From Heterodera schachtii (lineage: Eukaryota > Nematoda > Chromadorea > Rhabditida > Heteroderidae), in assembly GCA_023374025.1 (NCBI GenBank), contig SIJG01000037.1:554211-618210 (forward strand): a stretch of DNA of 64,000 nt, given 5' to 3'. Below the pieces are notes generated by a model. That model made no database searches. It saw nothing but the letters and a program-made list of their open reading frames with translations, and had not been told where the DNA came from. The stretch's first letter is position 1; the number at the start of each line of letters is the position of its first letter. The translations under genes and the position numbers were made by a program. Positions 1 through 11,300 of the stretch are shown piece after piece.

Positions 1-2538
1 AATTGGCCGGTCCCCTGCGTTCGTCCGGTGATGGGCAGGCGCCGGACAAACTGGCCACAAAGGAGGTGGTGGAAGAATTAGCAGGGGACGGACGAACATA
101 GCCAACGCATGATGACGGAGGAAAAGCGACGCCGGACGGAGAAGGGTCTCCGGCGGAAGGCGGGGGACAGAGACCGTTGGGGAGAGGCGGCGCAGGGGAC
201 GCACTGCAGCGGCGGGGGTCCAAGACGCGCGGGGACTGAAAGGGACGAGATCGAGTCCGACTGATCAGTGACCAGAAAACTCTCGGCCAACTCAGCACAG
301 ACTGACCGTTGGATGGATGGCCACCGAATTGCGGGCGACAAAGGAATGGCGGACGGACGGCGCTGGCGACTGCCGCTGCAGTTATTTGGGATTTTGGAAG
401 CGCACCGTTTGTGATAGTTGAGGCCACAGCCTATGGATTAAATAGAGTAATTAATTGGGTTAATTGGGTTAATTAGACTCAAGTTGAATTGGACTTCAAT
501 CGATGAGTCGGCCTTTTGGGCCTCACTTTCCCAGCACTCACCTTGGCACTTCAGTCCCTGCTTGACCAGTCCGAATAGCAATTCACCACAAAAATCGCAG
601 AAAGTCGGCGTTTTGTACGAATGAACGAAAAGAGTGTGCGGATGGACGACCAATCGCTCGTGTTGGGGACACGCTGAAACGGGGGAGGTCAGCAAAAGAC
701 AAATGACCGATTTTTTGGCAACGCCCCATTTGGCCAATGATTTTTCACTTACGTCCCATTACGAAAATGTCCATTTTGGTCTCTTTTTGTTTCTCTTGGC
801 AAGATTAAATGAAAATTGCTAAATGATTGGAATAAAAACAGAGAAAAAGGGAAGCGGTGAAAAGAGAGAGAGAGAAGACGAAGCAAAGAGAAGAGAGAGA
901 CGGGGAAAGAAGGAGAAGGAACATTGGGTGGCCGAGTTGGTCTTCAATCGGTGGACAAAGCATGAGACAAATGAAAATGAAACGGATGAAGGAAGAAGGG
1001 GAAGGAAGAACAGGGGAAATAGCACGAGAAGGGACCGAAAGGACGGGGACAATTTCCACCCCAAATGTGTTGGATTTGTTTCTAAGGGAACGTGAGAGAT
1101 GGGAGGGGGGGGGGGGAAGGGATAGAGCGAAAGGGGGGGGGAAGGGGGGAAAGGGGGAAAAGGGGGGCTCTTTTGTGTGAAGGGATAAAAGTGCGAATGG
1201 AAAGGGAAATGCACCCATCGGTGAAAGAGATTTCTTCGATGCTTTCCTTCCAAACTATTTAAGCTTGTTGGGTGGAAAAGTGGAATATATAGAACTCAAT
1301 TAAGGGAAAAGCGGATGAGAAGACGAGGGGGAGGGAAAGGGAGGGGGGGGGGGGGGAGGGGAGGGGAGGTACACGCTGAAAACGGAATAATTTATCAAAC
1401 GGAAAAAGGAATGGACCTTTTTCAAAAATTATGCCAAGGGGGGGGGGAGCACGAAAGAATGTGCAGATAAATGTGCGTGAGTGAGCTGACAATGAGAGTT
1501 AGTTGGTCGACTTTTAATATTAATTATTAATGCTAATGACCATCAATTAAAGGACAAATGAGCAAAGAAAAGAGACAAATCAAAAGAAAAACGAAGAAAG
1601 AATTAATTTTGAATTCAAATATTGCATAAGTCATTCATTCAGATTAAACGGAAATGATTGCTAAATGCTGATTTATGAGCATGATTCAGCAAAAGCACAC
1701 AACGAACAGAAAGAGAGAGGAAGGAAGAAGGAAGGAAGAGAAGATGAAAAAGTGGAGGAATAGAGGGAAGAGAAATGAGAGTGGAAGGAGAGAGGAAGAG
1801 AAGGGTGAGAGGGGTGGGGGAGGGAGGGGAGAGGAAGAGAGGGTTAGAGGGGGGGGGGGAGGGAAGAGGAAGAGAGGGTAGAGGGGGGGGGGAGAGGAAG
1901 AGAGGGTAGAGGGGGGGGGGAGAGATGAGGGGGGAAAAAGTGAACGACAGAACAATAGTAAAATTTAAATTATCGCTTAAGCTCTGCTATTGTATAAGTA
2001 AATGCCTTGGATCAGAAACACTTACAACTGATCACAATTTCGATCAGACAGCCCTCTGACAATTCTTCAGTCGATTGGATCAACTCGAGAATGTTCACTG
2101 ATCGGAAATTGTGCCTGTAGAGCAAAATGTGGTCGAGAAGCCGATCGCCCAGTGAATGCCGCTGATGCTGAAACACAAAACTGTTTTAAATCCCACCATT
2201 CCTCCCTTCTTCTCTCTCCCTGTTCTTCGTTGTCTCTCTCTGTCTCTTCCCTCTCTCCTTCACTCTCTCGTATCTCTCTTCCCCTCTCCCTCCCTCCCTC
2301 ACTCTCTCGTCTCTCTCTCTCTCTCCCCTATCCTTTACTCTCTCTTGTCTCTCTTTCCTTCCTTCCCTCCCTCTCTCCCTCTCTTGTCCTCGCTGTCTTT
2401 CTCCGTCCCACTGACATGTTTGTTGATGAACTGTACTGCTTCATGACGAAGCCTGCGCAGAGACACTTCCTCTAGACAGTCCATCGTGATTTGTTCCCGG
2501 ACCATTCCGGACTGAAACTGAAAACTCAGACCACTCAT
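1..2538 (-). CDS. Protein kinase D (PKD/DKF-type), 5' part, truncated by window edge
   Basis: This is the N-terminal part of a diacylglycerol-regulated Ser/Thr kinase of the PKD family. Coding exons seen: 2538-2416 (start [19 protein letters not shown]), 2167-2026, 673-542 and one beginning at 430. The phases agree at every junction (0, 1, 1). Exons 1-2 encode the PKD N-terminal ubiquitin-like domain ([21 protein letters not shown]). Exons 3-4 encode the first C1 domain: [18 protein letters not shown], then [15 protein letters not shown] and KIPNNC, with the zinc-binding Cys/His in place. After C1a comes an Arg/Ser/Pro-rich linker whose 3' end is not resolved. The second C1, PH and kinase domains must lie to the left of the window. 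The intron at 674-2025 is long and almost entirely polypurine/polypyrimidine. In C. elegans the family (dkf-1, dkf-2) acts in DAG signalling and innate immunity; that role is family knowledge only. Confidence 0.88.
820..1960. repeat. Polypurine low-complexity tract with poly-G runs in the PKD intron
   Basis: The + strand is almost pure G/A over long stretches, with several G runs of 8-13 bases (near 1106, 1130, 1345, 1438, 1850, 1887 and 1911) and GGGAGAGGAAGAGAGG-type minisatellite copies at 1815-1925. Pro/Ser/Phe-rich or Arg/Glu/Gly-rich open frames here are compositional. Confidence 0.8.
2195..2400. repeat. CT-rich (TCTC)n microsatellite in the first PKD intron
   Basis: Imperfect CTCTCT/CCTCCC repeat between exon 1 and exon 2 of the PKD gene. 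It creates leucine/serine-rich phantom frames. Confidence 0.8.
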
Positions 2539-4430
2539 TGGAATTGAATTGAAGCGATGGAAAGAGATGGACAAAAGGAGGAGAGCATCTGAAGACGAAA
2601 TTGTCAAAAGGACGAAAAGCCAATTGGACAAAAGAGACAAATGGACAAAGGAAAAGAGAGACAAATGAGCACAAAGGGACGGTGGGACGGACGGTCAAAA
2701 GAAATGGCAAATTGTCGCTTTGGCATTCGCCCCCTCCCCCTTTAATTAAGGGGAGGGGCGAGGAGACGAGCAGCAGATTGATCGACAGCAGATGAGCAAA
2801 AGCAGCAACCGACAACAGCAACAGCTCTTTCCTTCCCTGCTGCGGAATGTTCGTTGGGTTGGCGCCAATGACTTTCAAAATGCCCTCCCCCCCCCCCCCC
2901 CACCGGCACCCTTCTTTCGTCTCAATTTAATTTCCTTCTCCTTTTTGTGCCCTTTGACATAAAAGGGAAATCGTCGAGAGGAAAAGTGAAGTGGCGGAAG
3001 GAAAAGGGGAAGGAAGAAGCGCCGAAGGGAAAGGAAGGAGAAGCAAATGGCAATTGAGGAGGGAGAAGGGGAGGAGCGGAAGGGGAAGGGACCTGCTGGT
3101 GCTGAAAAGGACAGCTCTAATTGTTTTTTGGAATGAGGAGAATGGAAAGAAGAAAAGGGGGAAAAGAGAGGGAAGAGGGGGCGGGGGGGGGGAAGGAGGA
3201 AGAGAGGGTGTCGAAAACAGCACCAGCAGGTGGAAGTAGGGAAGTGAACCGGCGGGGGAGGGGAAGAGAGAGAACGGCAGGGGGAGGGGGGAGGGGAGGG
3301 GACATGTGGGTAAATGGCATTTGAGGGAAAATGGGAAGGAGGGAAGTGCACGAGGGAAGTGAGTCAATCTTCAAGGGATAAAATCGGCGGAAGAAAGATG
3401 AATAAATGGAAGAAGGAGAAGGAAACGTCGGAGACAATGCCGTGGGAATTGGCACCGACGCAAAACAATCGCCGCCGATGGACGGCGCCTTCGGGCGAAA
3501 GATTGAAACAATGGCAAAAAACCACGAAGCAGAAGCAAAATTTATGACCGTCAAAAAATTTGAAAAATAACAAAAGGCAGAATAATCCAATTAATAAATA
3601 AATGACCAGTAAAATGACAAAATTTAACGGCGAAATTTATTCAAAAATGAATCAAATAAATTCAGACAAAAGAATTAAAATTAGCAAAATTATTTTAATT
3701 ATTCTGTTTTATGGTGGGAAGAATAGAGAAAAACGAAGTTGCGATTGGACAGGAAACGAAGTCGCGCGGAAGGAAAAGGCACGGGGGGAGGGCAATGCTT
3801 TCCTCTCATTTAAACGTGTGTTTGCGCAGAGGGATAAGCCCCCGGAAGGGGGGGGGGGCGCGGGGTCAGCGCAGCGGGCCGTGTTGTACCCCCACCCCAA
3901 CTCGACTCGCCGTTCTTTTCCTCCCTCTTCTGCTACTCTCTCTCTCTCTCTCTCTACGCTTTCTCTCTCTCTCTCTCTCTTTAAGCCTCTGTCTCCTTCC
4001 TCACCCTTTCCCTCCCCTTCTTTTTATTCCTTTGGCTTTATCTCTCTCTTCACAATAAGAGAAATATCTCCCCCCCCCCCCTCTCTTCTTTTCTTATTCC
4101 GACTGTGCCATTCGCGCCGATGTCCGCAAATTCCTGCTCTGGCAAAGAGGAAAAGAAATAAACTAAGCGGACACAGCAGTCGATATGGCGCGTGAGGTGA
4201 AATTGGCATTGGCACAACACTTTCAAGAGGAGGAGGAGAAGGGAAGTCAAAAAAAGGGTGGGAAAAAGAGGTTAAAAAGGAAAGGAAAAAAGGAAAAAAA
4301 GAGAGAAAGAAAGGAAGAGGAGGAATAAAAAAAAGGCAAAAAAGGAAAAACATATGGGGAAGGGGAATAGAAAAGAGAAAGGGAAAAGAGATGGTCAATT
4401 GAAAGTGCCGTGCCGTCGTCGTCACTTCCC
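2539..4430. other. Intergenic, polypurine/polypyrimidine, no supported gene
   Basis: The stretch lies upstream of the PKD start and beyond the stop of the next gene. It holds G-rich runs (2883-2900, 3181-3310, 3848-3860), a CT microsatellite (3935-3990) and an A/G-rich block (4240-4390). Open frames are strongly biased to Pro/Ser/Leu or Lys/Arg/Gly and no domain or splice-consistent exon was found. It may contain the PKD promoter. Confidence 0.6.
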
Positions 4431-4435
4431 TCTCT

Positions 4436-5615
4436 CAGGCCCTAATCTGAAGCCCATTCGGTCTCATCTCGACGAGAAAGGGTCCCTGGGCGTTGTACTT
4501 GGCCAAACACGAGTGGCGAATGAATGAGACGAAGGTGAACCGGTAAGGCTGAATCCGCAGCTGCATTCGCATCACGTGGTACAGGGCGAAGTTCATTTCC
4601 CTTTGGCCCCAATAATTAGTTAATTAATTGCTTAATTTCGCACCACGGCATTCACTGACCACACGAATTTTCGCACACGGTCCAAAGAATGGCGCCTGAG
4701 GGCCACAAAAATAACGCACGCCTCCACGGGAGTGGTCAAAGAGAGTGCCAACTGTTCCTGGCCCGGCTTCTCAATGTCGTATTTGATCAGTTCCGTGGTG
4801 CCGAACTTGTGGCCCTCCGAGACAAGGTCTTTCAGTCCCAAGTGCTGCTCCACCAATTCGTCCAAATGCGTCTGAGTCAGTGAGTTGACCGACCGGCAGA
4901 AATTGGTCAAAGTTGGCCACGGTTCTTACATTGTTCACCACCGTCAAATTGTAATAGGCACCGGTGAGCAATTGGAAATTGTCCCGGAAAATTCTGTCCT
5001 CTTCGCCTCCAAAAAAAAACACCTCAATCGACAGAGAATTCATTCAACTCTTTGATATGCCAATCTTCTCACATTTTGGCTGTTTCTTTTCGACGGGGCG
5101 TAATAAGGCAATTGGCACATTGTGTGGGTGGAGAACAGTCCGATGATGGAATTGTTCATGAAGCAGGTCACCTGAGCACGGGACGTACATTTACTAGGGC
5201 CGTGTCCATTGGCCAACCGCGCTGTATTTGAATTTGCCCTCTTTGGACAGGCTTTTGGCGAAGTAATTCCTTTCGATGAGCAATTTGAACAGGACGGGAT
5301 GAGTCGGCATCTTCGGGTTGTATCCCTTTTCTGCACATTTGGTAAAAAGAGGAGAAAACAGTGAGACAAATGGCCAGGGAAATAGAAAATGATCACTTTT
5401 AATTAATTACTCATGCCATTTCACTCCCTTTTCCCTTTTTCCAACGGACCAGTGATGTCGTAAAGAGGCGACGCAATTTGAATTTGGGCCGAGCGGAGGT
5501 TGGCCAAAAATGTGAACACATATTTGTTGATTTGGACCAAACTCAAAGCAATCACAACCAAAAGGACCAATTTGAAATAGCGAAGGGACTTTTCGAGTGC
5601 GAAATTTGAAATCAT
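4436..5615 (-). CDS. Unrecognised type II membrane protein, possible frameshift
   Basis: The first exon 5615-5450 encodes a short cytosolic tail and one hydrophobic segment (residues about 13-33, core FKLVLLVVIALSLVQ). The GT donor at 5449 joins in phase to the acceptor at 5331 (exon from 5330, EKGYNPKMPTHPVLFKLL). Further exon blocks end near 5073 (donor GTGAGA) and near 4936 (FQLLTGAYYNLTVVNN, donor GTAAGA). The next, near 4880-4650, contains LDELVEQHLGLKDLV. The last exon, 4600-4436, ends IRA-stop. Reading shifts frame around 5195-5215 with no room for an intron, so a small indel or an assembly error is likely. I do not recognise the family; a single-pass membrane protein with a large lumenal or extracellular region is all that can be said. 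Confidence 0.55.
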
Positions 5616-6026
5616 TGCAAAAAGAGACCTTTAAAAATGGGAAAAGGGGTGAATTAGGAAGGGCGGGGAATGAATAAAAAGAAGGGATTGTTAAAGCTGG
5701 GAAGATAATGGATTAAAGGACGAATGCGAATTCGCATTTGTTTTGGACGAAATTTGCCGGCGGCAATTTGCTTTGCTTAATGATCGCTGTGGGGGGGGGG
5801 GAGGGGAAAGCAAGGGGAGGTGGGTAAGGGGGAAGATGGACTCGTTAGCCGGACCACCCCCAAGATGAGAACAACGATAAGCTGGGAAGCCACCCTCACC
5901 ACTATCGCCACTCCGTTCAACACCCGATTTGCTGCGCTTTCATCCATTCCGTGTCTTTCATTGTCCGCTTTTCGTCCCCCCCACCGCCAGCTCCGCTCGT
6001 CGTCGTCCCCCATTTTCCATTTGCCC

Positions 6027-8253
6027 ATGGTGGCATTTCCGTTGGCCCAACCTCAGCCCTTCGCCCCTTTTGGTCGTCTCCGTCTGCTTTTTGTGCCCTT
6101 TCGGCGTAGGTGCGTTCTCAAACTGTTGCTGTCCGTCCTCCTCCTCCTTTTGCTTCTCCGTCTGCTCATTTCCCCCAATTCCGACTCTCTTCCGATCACA
6201 AGGGATGTGTTCATCTACGCCAGCTTCCTCTACAAAAACACCACCACCAGGTGACTGTGACTCGTGCCTCGAGGGTTCTTCCTTTCTCTTCGGATAATTG
6301 GCTTTTCGTCCCTTGCGAAGTCTGTCCGCCTCTGCCCACGACTCCGTGGCCGTCCTTTTCCTGGCCAACCGTAACGACAACTTCCCCTATTTGCGCTGCG
6401 CTCTCTCCAATGGCTCTTCCACGCGTCCGATGCCTCCTGCCCAACTGTTCCATCTCGACTATGTCGCCGTCTGCGAACTGATCATTTTCGTCGCCTGGTG
6501 CAACTTCCCGCCCAATTCCTTTCCCGCAAATTCTCAAAAAGTGTTCGTCGACTTGGGCACGCAAGTGCTGGCCGATCAGTCATTGAGAGAGCGATACACA
6601 CGGCCAATCCTTCACAAAGTGAGACGGTCAAAGACTCGCAAAGCAACCAAAACGCCAAATTTGGTCAGATTCACGTTCAAAAAGCGAATGAAACACCGCG
6701 AAAGTTGGTGATGTGCATCAGCAGGTAAACGAACGAACTGCTGGCATTGTTGGACAAAGAAAGCCCCGATTTGCAGAATATTCGCCTTCGAAAAGTGGGA
6801 ACTGCTCATTGTGGCAATGGAAGTGTACAAGCGATTAGGCGTCGATTTGGTGAGTATCGATTGGAAATGCGAAAGGGCAGGCGGGTACTGTAGGCTTACA
6901 GCCGAGAGTACGGTACTCACACGCATTACTCCCGTCCGAAGGTGGTAACCCACGTGTATTCCGCACTGACGCCTGTCTTTGAACTGATCAGAGCCTACGA
7001 AACGGAGGGTCGGCTGGCAATACGAAAGGTAGGGAAAGGCAGAGCAAAAACGAACAAATTACCCTAATTGGCCAATAAAAAAATATGCCGACAGAAAGGG
7101 AAAAGCGTTCATTCCAAATGCAATGATTATTTTTACCAATGTTTGTTTGTGCTTTTCCCAAAGGGGGTTAAGCTTCCCTTCCTGCGCCATCTGATGAACT
7201 TCGACCCCGACCGCCAGCTCGAATACTCCGGCCAATTGGCCATGGCCCACGAATGTTTCTACGAATTTCGTCAGAGTGCCAGCTTCATCTCGCTGGTCGA
7301 CTGGGACGACCTTCTGATCACCACCAATTTCCCTTCTCTGCCCGACGCGTTTTTCGCCGCTGCGCAAAAATACGCAAATTCGGCCTATTTCTTAGTCAAC
7401 AAATTGGAGAGCGGCATTCACAAAAGGGCAGTCCAAAGTCGGCACATTCCAATCGCTTCTCTTCCCTCAAAATCCCTCCTTTGCTCAGATCGATCGCCCG
7501 CCAATTTTCGGCTCGAAAATCTCCTCCAAAATTCAGTGTTCACTAAAAGAGCGTATAACAGCGAGAAAATGGTAAGGGTTTGAGTCGAATGGAACTTAAT
7601 TAACATTTGTTTGTTTTGGGTAATTCGTCCGTCGCGAGTCGACGGCTTTTGGATTCATTTCACGCGACATTATGCAAATAAATACGAAGCACCGGTCCAA
7701 TTGCCCATTGGAAATGCGACCATTTTGCACCTTTCGAAGGAGGTGACACCCGAAAAATTGAAGAGCCTTTCCGAAATCCTTTCTATTTGCTGACAGATCA
7801 GTGGGACGGAAATGGCATACAAAGAAAATGTTTTGTCCGCCCTTTGGCACTCGCCAAATGCCTCCGAAAAAGCGAACGCATTTTTTGCCAACAAAACTGT
7901 GGGAAGGGTAAGCGAATAGAACGGAACGAAAACGGGGGAAGGGATTTCCTCTCCAATTCGTCATTTCTTTTGTCTCGGCTCATCAGATTATGCGCTCGCT
8001 GCCCTCTCGCCTGTACTATTTCGCCTCCATCCGCCACTGCTCCCTCTTCCTCAACGCTTACCCCGACCTTTTCCCTCCTCCGCCCTGTCTCTCCTATTCC
8101 CTGTGCTCATTCCCACAAATTTCTGTCCCATGCACTGTCGCCAAAACGCATTTTCACACGACAAGCATTGAACCCACAAGAGTTTATCGGGTTCACGTTC
8201 GACAATGGTCCCGTTTCGAGAAAAGATCACAGGGATGTTTCGACAGCAAATAA
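6027..8253 (+). CDS. Glycosyltransferase family 92 (DUF23) protein
   Basis: This is a Golgi-type, type II membrane glycosyltransferase of the GT92 family, which is expanded in nematodes and includes galactosyltransferases. Exons: 6027-6250, 6321-6618, 6669-6724, 6777-6849, 6942-7028, 7164-7571, 7620-7742, 7797-7907 and 7987-8253. All phases agree. Exon 1 encodes a poly-leucine membrane anchor. The core reads VAVLFLANRN, then KLVMCISRIFAFEKWELL, VYSALTPVFELIRAYE and QLAMAHECFYEF. The acidic catalytic/metal motif is SLVDWDDLL, and the C-terminal block includes PCTVAKTHFHTTS. An in-frame ATG at 5820 could extend the N terminus, but the 6027 start places the anchor as expected. The intron 7572-7619 starts GTAAGG but ends TTTTGG rather than AG. 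The tail of exon 6 (about 7430-7490) is less family-like and may hide a short intron. Confidence 0.9.
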
Positions 8254-8360
8254 TTTCGCAAGGATATCATATATTGTGTTTTGTGCATTTTCTCGTCTAA
8301 TTCGTTCCATTCAGAAATCAAAAATTTCGTTAATTCGATAGCTTTCCACGTTCTTTCTGA

Positions 8361-11300
8361 TTACAATTCATCATTCCTTCCCGGCTGTTCTCCATTCCCA
8401 ACTTGGCTCTTTTGTTGTTGTTGCTGATTTACAATTGGTTCCATTGGTGTCACTGATTTTTTGACTGTCGAATTGCCCACAATGGCTGAAGTGTTTTCAC
8501 GATAAAAGTTGACCAATTGTGTGCCGATTAAATACTGAAATGTTTGATGGAAAATAATTTATAACCAACAAATGCTGTCCAAATTGACAAAGAATGAAAG
8601 TTTCGGCACAACCCTTACAGAAATGCCCAAGGGGAAGAGAGGAAGAGACAACAAATATCAAAATACAAACAGCAAAACAAACACTTCAATTTAAACAAGA
8701 ACCCTACCCATTATTCATTATTAGAGTAGCAAAACAAAGCACCTTGTCGTTACGAATTTTCTGGGCCAAAAGTTTGAGCTTTTGCCATTGCCATGTGATT
8801 AAAGCACAGAAACAAATGGAGCCGAGCAGAAACGGATAAGCAAATCGTATCACAATGATTTGTTCCTCGCGCGAAGCATCTGAAAACACAGAATAAAGAG
8901 TGATAAAATATTTTTATATTAAAATTTGGGAAAAGAAAAAAAATTTAAATCGCTTACCGACAAAAAAGAGGAGGAAATTGCTGAGAACGTAAGGAAACGC
9001 GATCAGAAAAGTGAGTGTATTCACAATTGGGAACACCAGGTTCGTGTAAAGGTCTCGCAAACGGATGTTCCAAATGCCATCGGCGTAAATCTCAAAACAA
9101 AACAGTGACAACCAAGCAAATGTGCCGTTGTTGGACCTGTTCAAAGGCCGTCTTTAGCCACCAGTCGGGGCCCATCAAAACGGAAGCACAAACAATTTTG
9201 AAGTGGACAACGCCCATGGCCCATTCTTTCCAGGGGAAGAAAAGCGGCGATTGGAAAATGGCCACGCGAAGAGGAGAAATGACGAGCATTTGGAAGTAAA
9301 GGCCGAGCATAAAGGGAATGACGGCCAACAAAGGAAAAGCGGCGGCAAAAACACGGACCAACAGAAACACCGTGGCATTGAACAGCTGAAAAGGAAACAA
9401 ACGTAGGACCGTTCAGAAGGCAAAAGATCCGTGCCAACCTTTTTTATGTAAGTCCACCCTCTGCGAGCCCATTCCCGAGAAAGGAGGCCCAAACGGACAC
9501 AAATCCAACAGGCGTAAAGCCCAACGGCGATGGTGTACAAATCGTGAATGGGCTGATTTGTCAAAGCCAAAGTGGAAAGCAAAAAACGACCAATTGTGAC
9601 TAAACAAAAACGGAATGTTAGTGTTACCATGGGATTATTAAATTACATTTACCCGGTATAAGAAAAAAGAGTAAAGAAATTGCAATGGCTGTGAGGGCGA
9701 CGAAAAAGAGAAGAAGCGAAATGCGAAGGGGGAAGAGGTTCGGCTGGACATATTCTTCGGGTACAGATGAGTCTCGGAAGCGGAGGAGTGCCTGATGTTG
9801 AGCCCCCAAATTGCGCTGCTCCCGCTGAAGCTGTGCCCTCTGAAGACGCTGCTGAATTTGTTGTTCCTGTCGGCCCACCACAGCTGGTCGTCCATTCTGA
9901 TTGTTGTCCTGCTCCATGCCATTTCCATTCTGTTCCTCCGGTCTCTCCCCAGTGGGCCTTTCGTCGTTCACTTCCCCCTTTTGGTCTTCCGCTGCATCTT
10001 CACTGTTTTCCACCTCGCTTTTCGCTTTTGGTCCATTCTCTGCCACCTCTTGCTCATCACGTACTTCCCCCTCCTTCTCGTGTCCATCTTCCGTTTTCCG
10101 TTGCCCATTGGCTTCGGTGTTGTCCTCTTCACTGTCCTCCACAACATTGTCCCCCTCATTTCCATTCTCCACCACTCCCTCCTCCTCTGCATTTTCCTCC
10201 TCACTCTCCTGCCCTTCTTCGTCATCCGTCGAATTGTCTTCGATCGCTTCCAATGCTTCAATGAGTCCGATCTGTTCCTCCTGGTCGCCCCTCAACAACC
10301 GTTCCCTCGCCCGCTGCCTTTGCTGTTCCCTGTGCTGCTGTCCGCCGTTCCGCTTTTCTTTGTCCGCAGGAAGCAAATAACTGTCCAAAGAAAGCCATCC
10401 GCCAACGACACGACACCAAATGCGAACAGTTCGTTTGAGCAGAGAAAATGCTTTGGAATACTCCAAAATGCTGGGCATTATAACCTGAAAATAAAGATGA
10501 AGAAAGTCTTAATGGATGCCAACCAAAAAAAAAGACCTGCAAAAGAACCAATTCGAATGAATATTCGACCAGTGGAGTGTCAGCAGACCCCGAGAAAACG
10601 TAGGGAAGGGTCGAAGGAAAAAGCCATTTGATCACCCGAACTGGAACATAGACGACAAGCAAAATGATGGTGAAGAAAAGGGTGATCGAAGTGACCAATC
10701 GACGCAAGTGACGCGAAATGGGCTGCTCAATCATTTCCTGTGGTCAATTAAAGAAAAAAGGTTGGCCAAAGAAAAGAAAGGAAAACACCTGAATTGGGTT
10801 GAAATCGGGGTCATTCAAATTGCGAATGAACCACAAAACACCGGGACGAAGCAGTTCACGCAAAATGAGAATGAACGAAGCGGAGTAAAATACGTACACC
10901 TGAAGCACAACAAATTAAACACAGAAAAATTAATTGGAATTTTAAAACAAAACTAACCATTCCGGCCAACCAATGCAAAAACATTGAAGAACTCGGATAT
11001 TGTTTGAAGGTTCGGATGCGCTCATCCAAAGTAATGCCAGTCAAAGGAAGCTAAAAAAGTGAAGGGAAAGATTTGGTCAATTACAATTGATAAACGAAAT
11101 GACTAAATTACCGAGCAAATGTCCAACCACCAGCCACAAAGAATGGGAAAGAAAATAACTTCGACAATGACGAGGAGAAACACCTGAAAAACAAAAGCAA
11201 AAGGTGACGAAGACAAAGAGGAAACGCGAGCCAAACACCTTAAGCATCAGACAGATCATCCCGGCTGCAGTGTAAAGTCTAAAAGAAAGAAGCGACTCCG

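Noticed and set aside
805..1253. Proline/phenylalanine-rich - strand ORFs of 137-144 codons
   Set aside because: They arise from polypurine DNA inside the PKD intron; composition explains the lack of stops.
4024..4425. 133-codon - strand ORF rich in Phe/Ser/Pro
   Set aside because: It is the complement of an A/G-rich block and a CT microsatellite, compositional only.
9795..10631. 278-codon + strand ORF
   Set aside because: It is antisense to the acidic insert exon of the MARCH6 gene, whose frame and splice phases fit the family.
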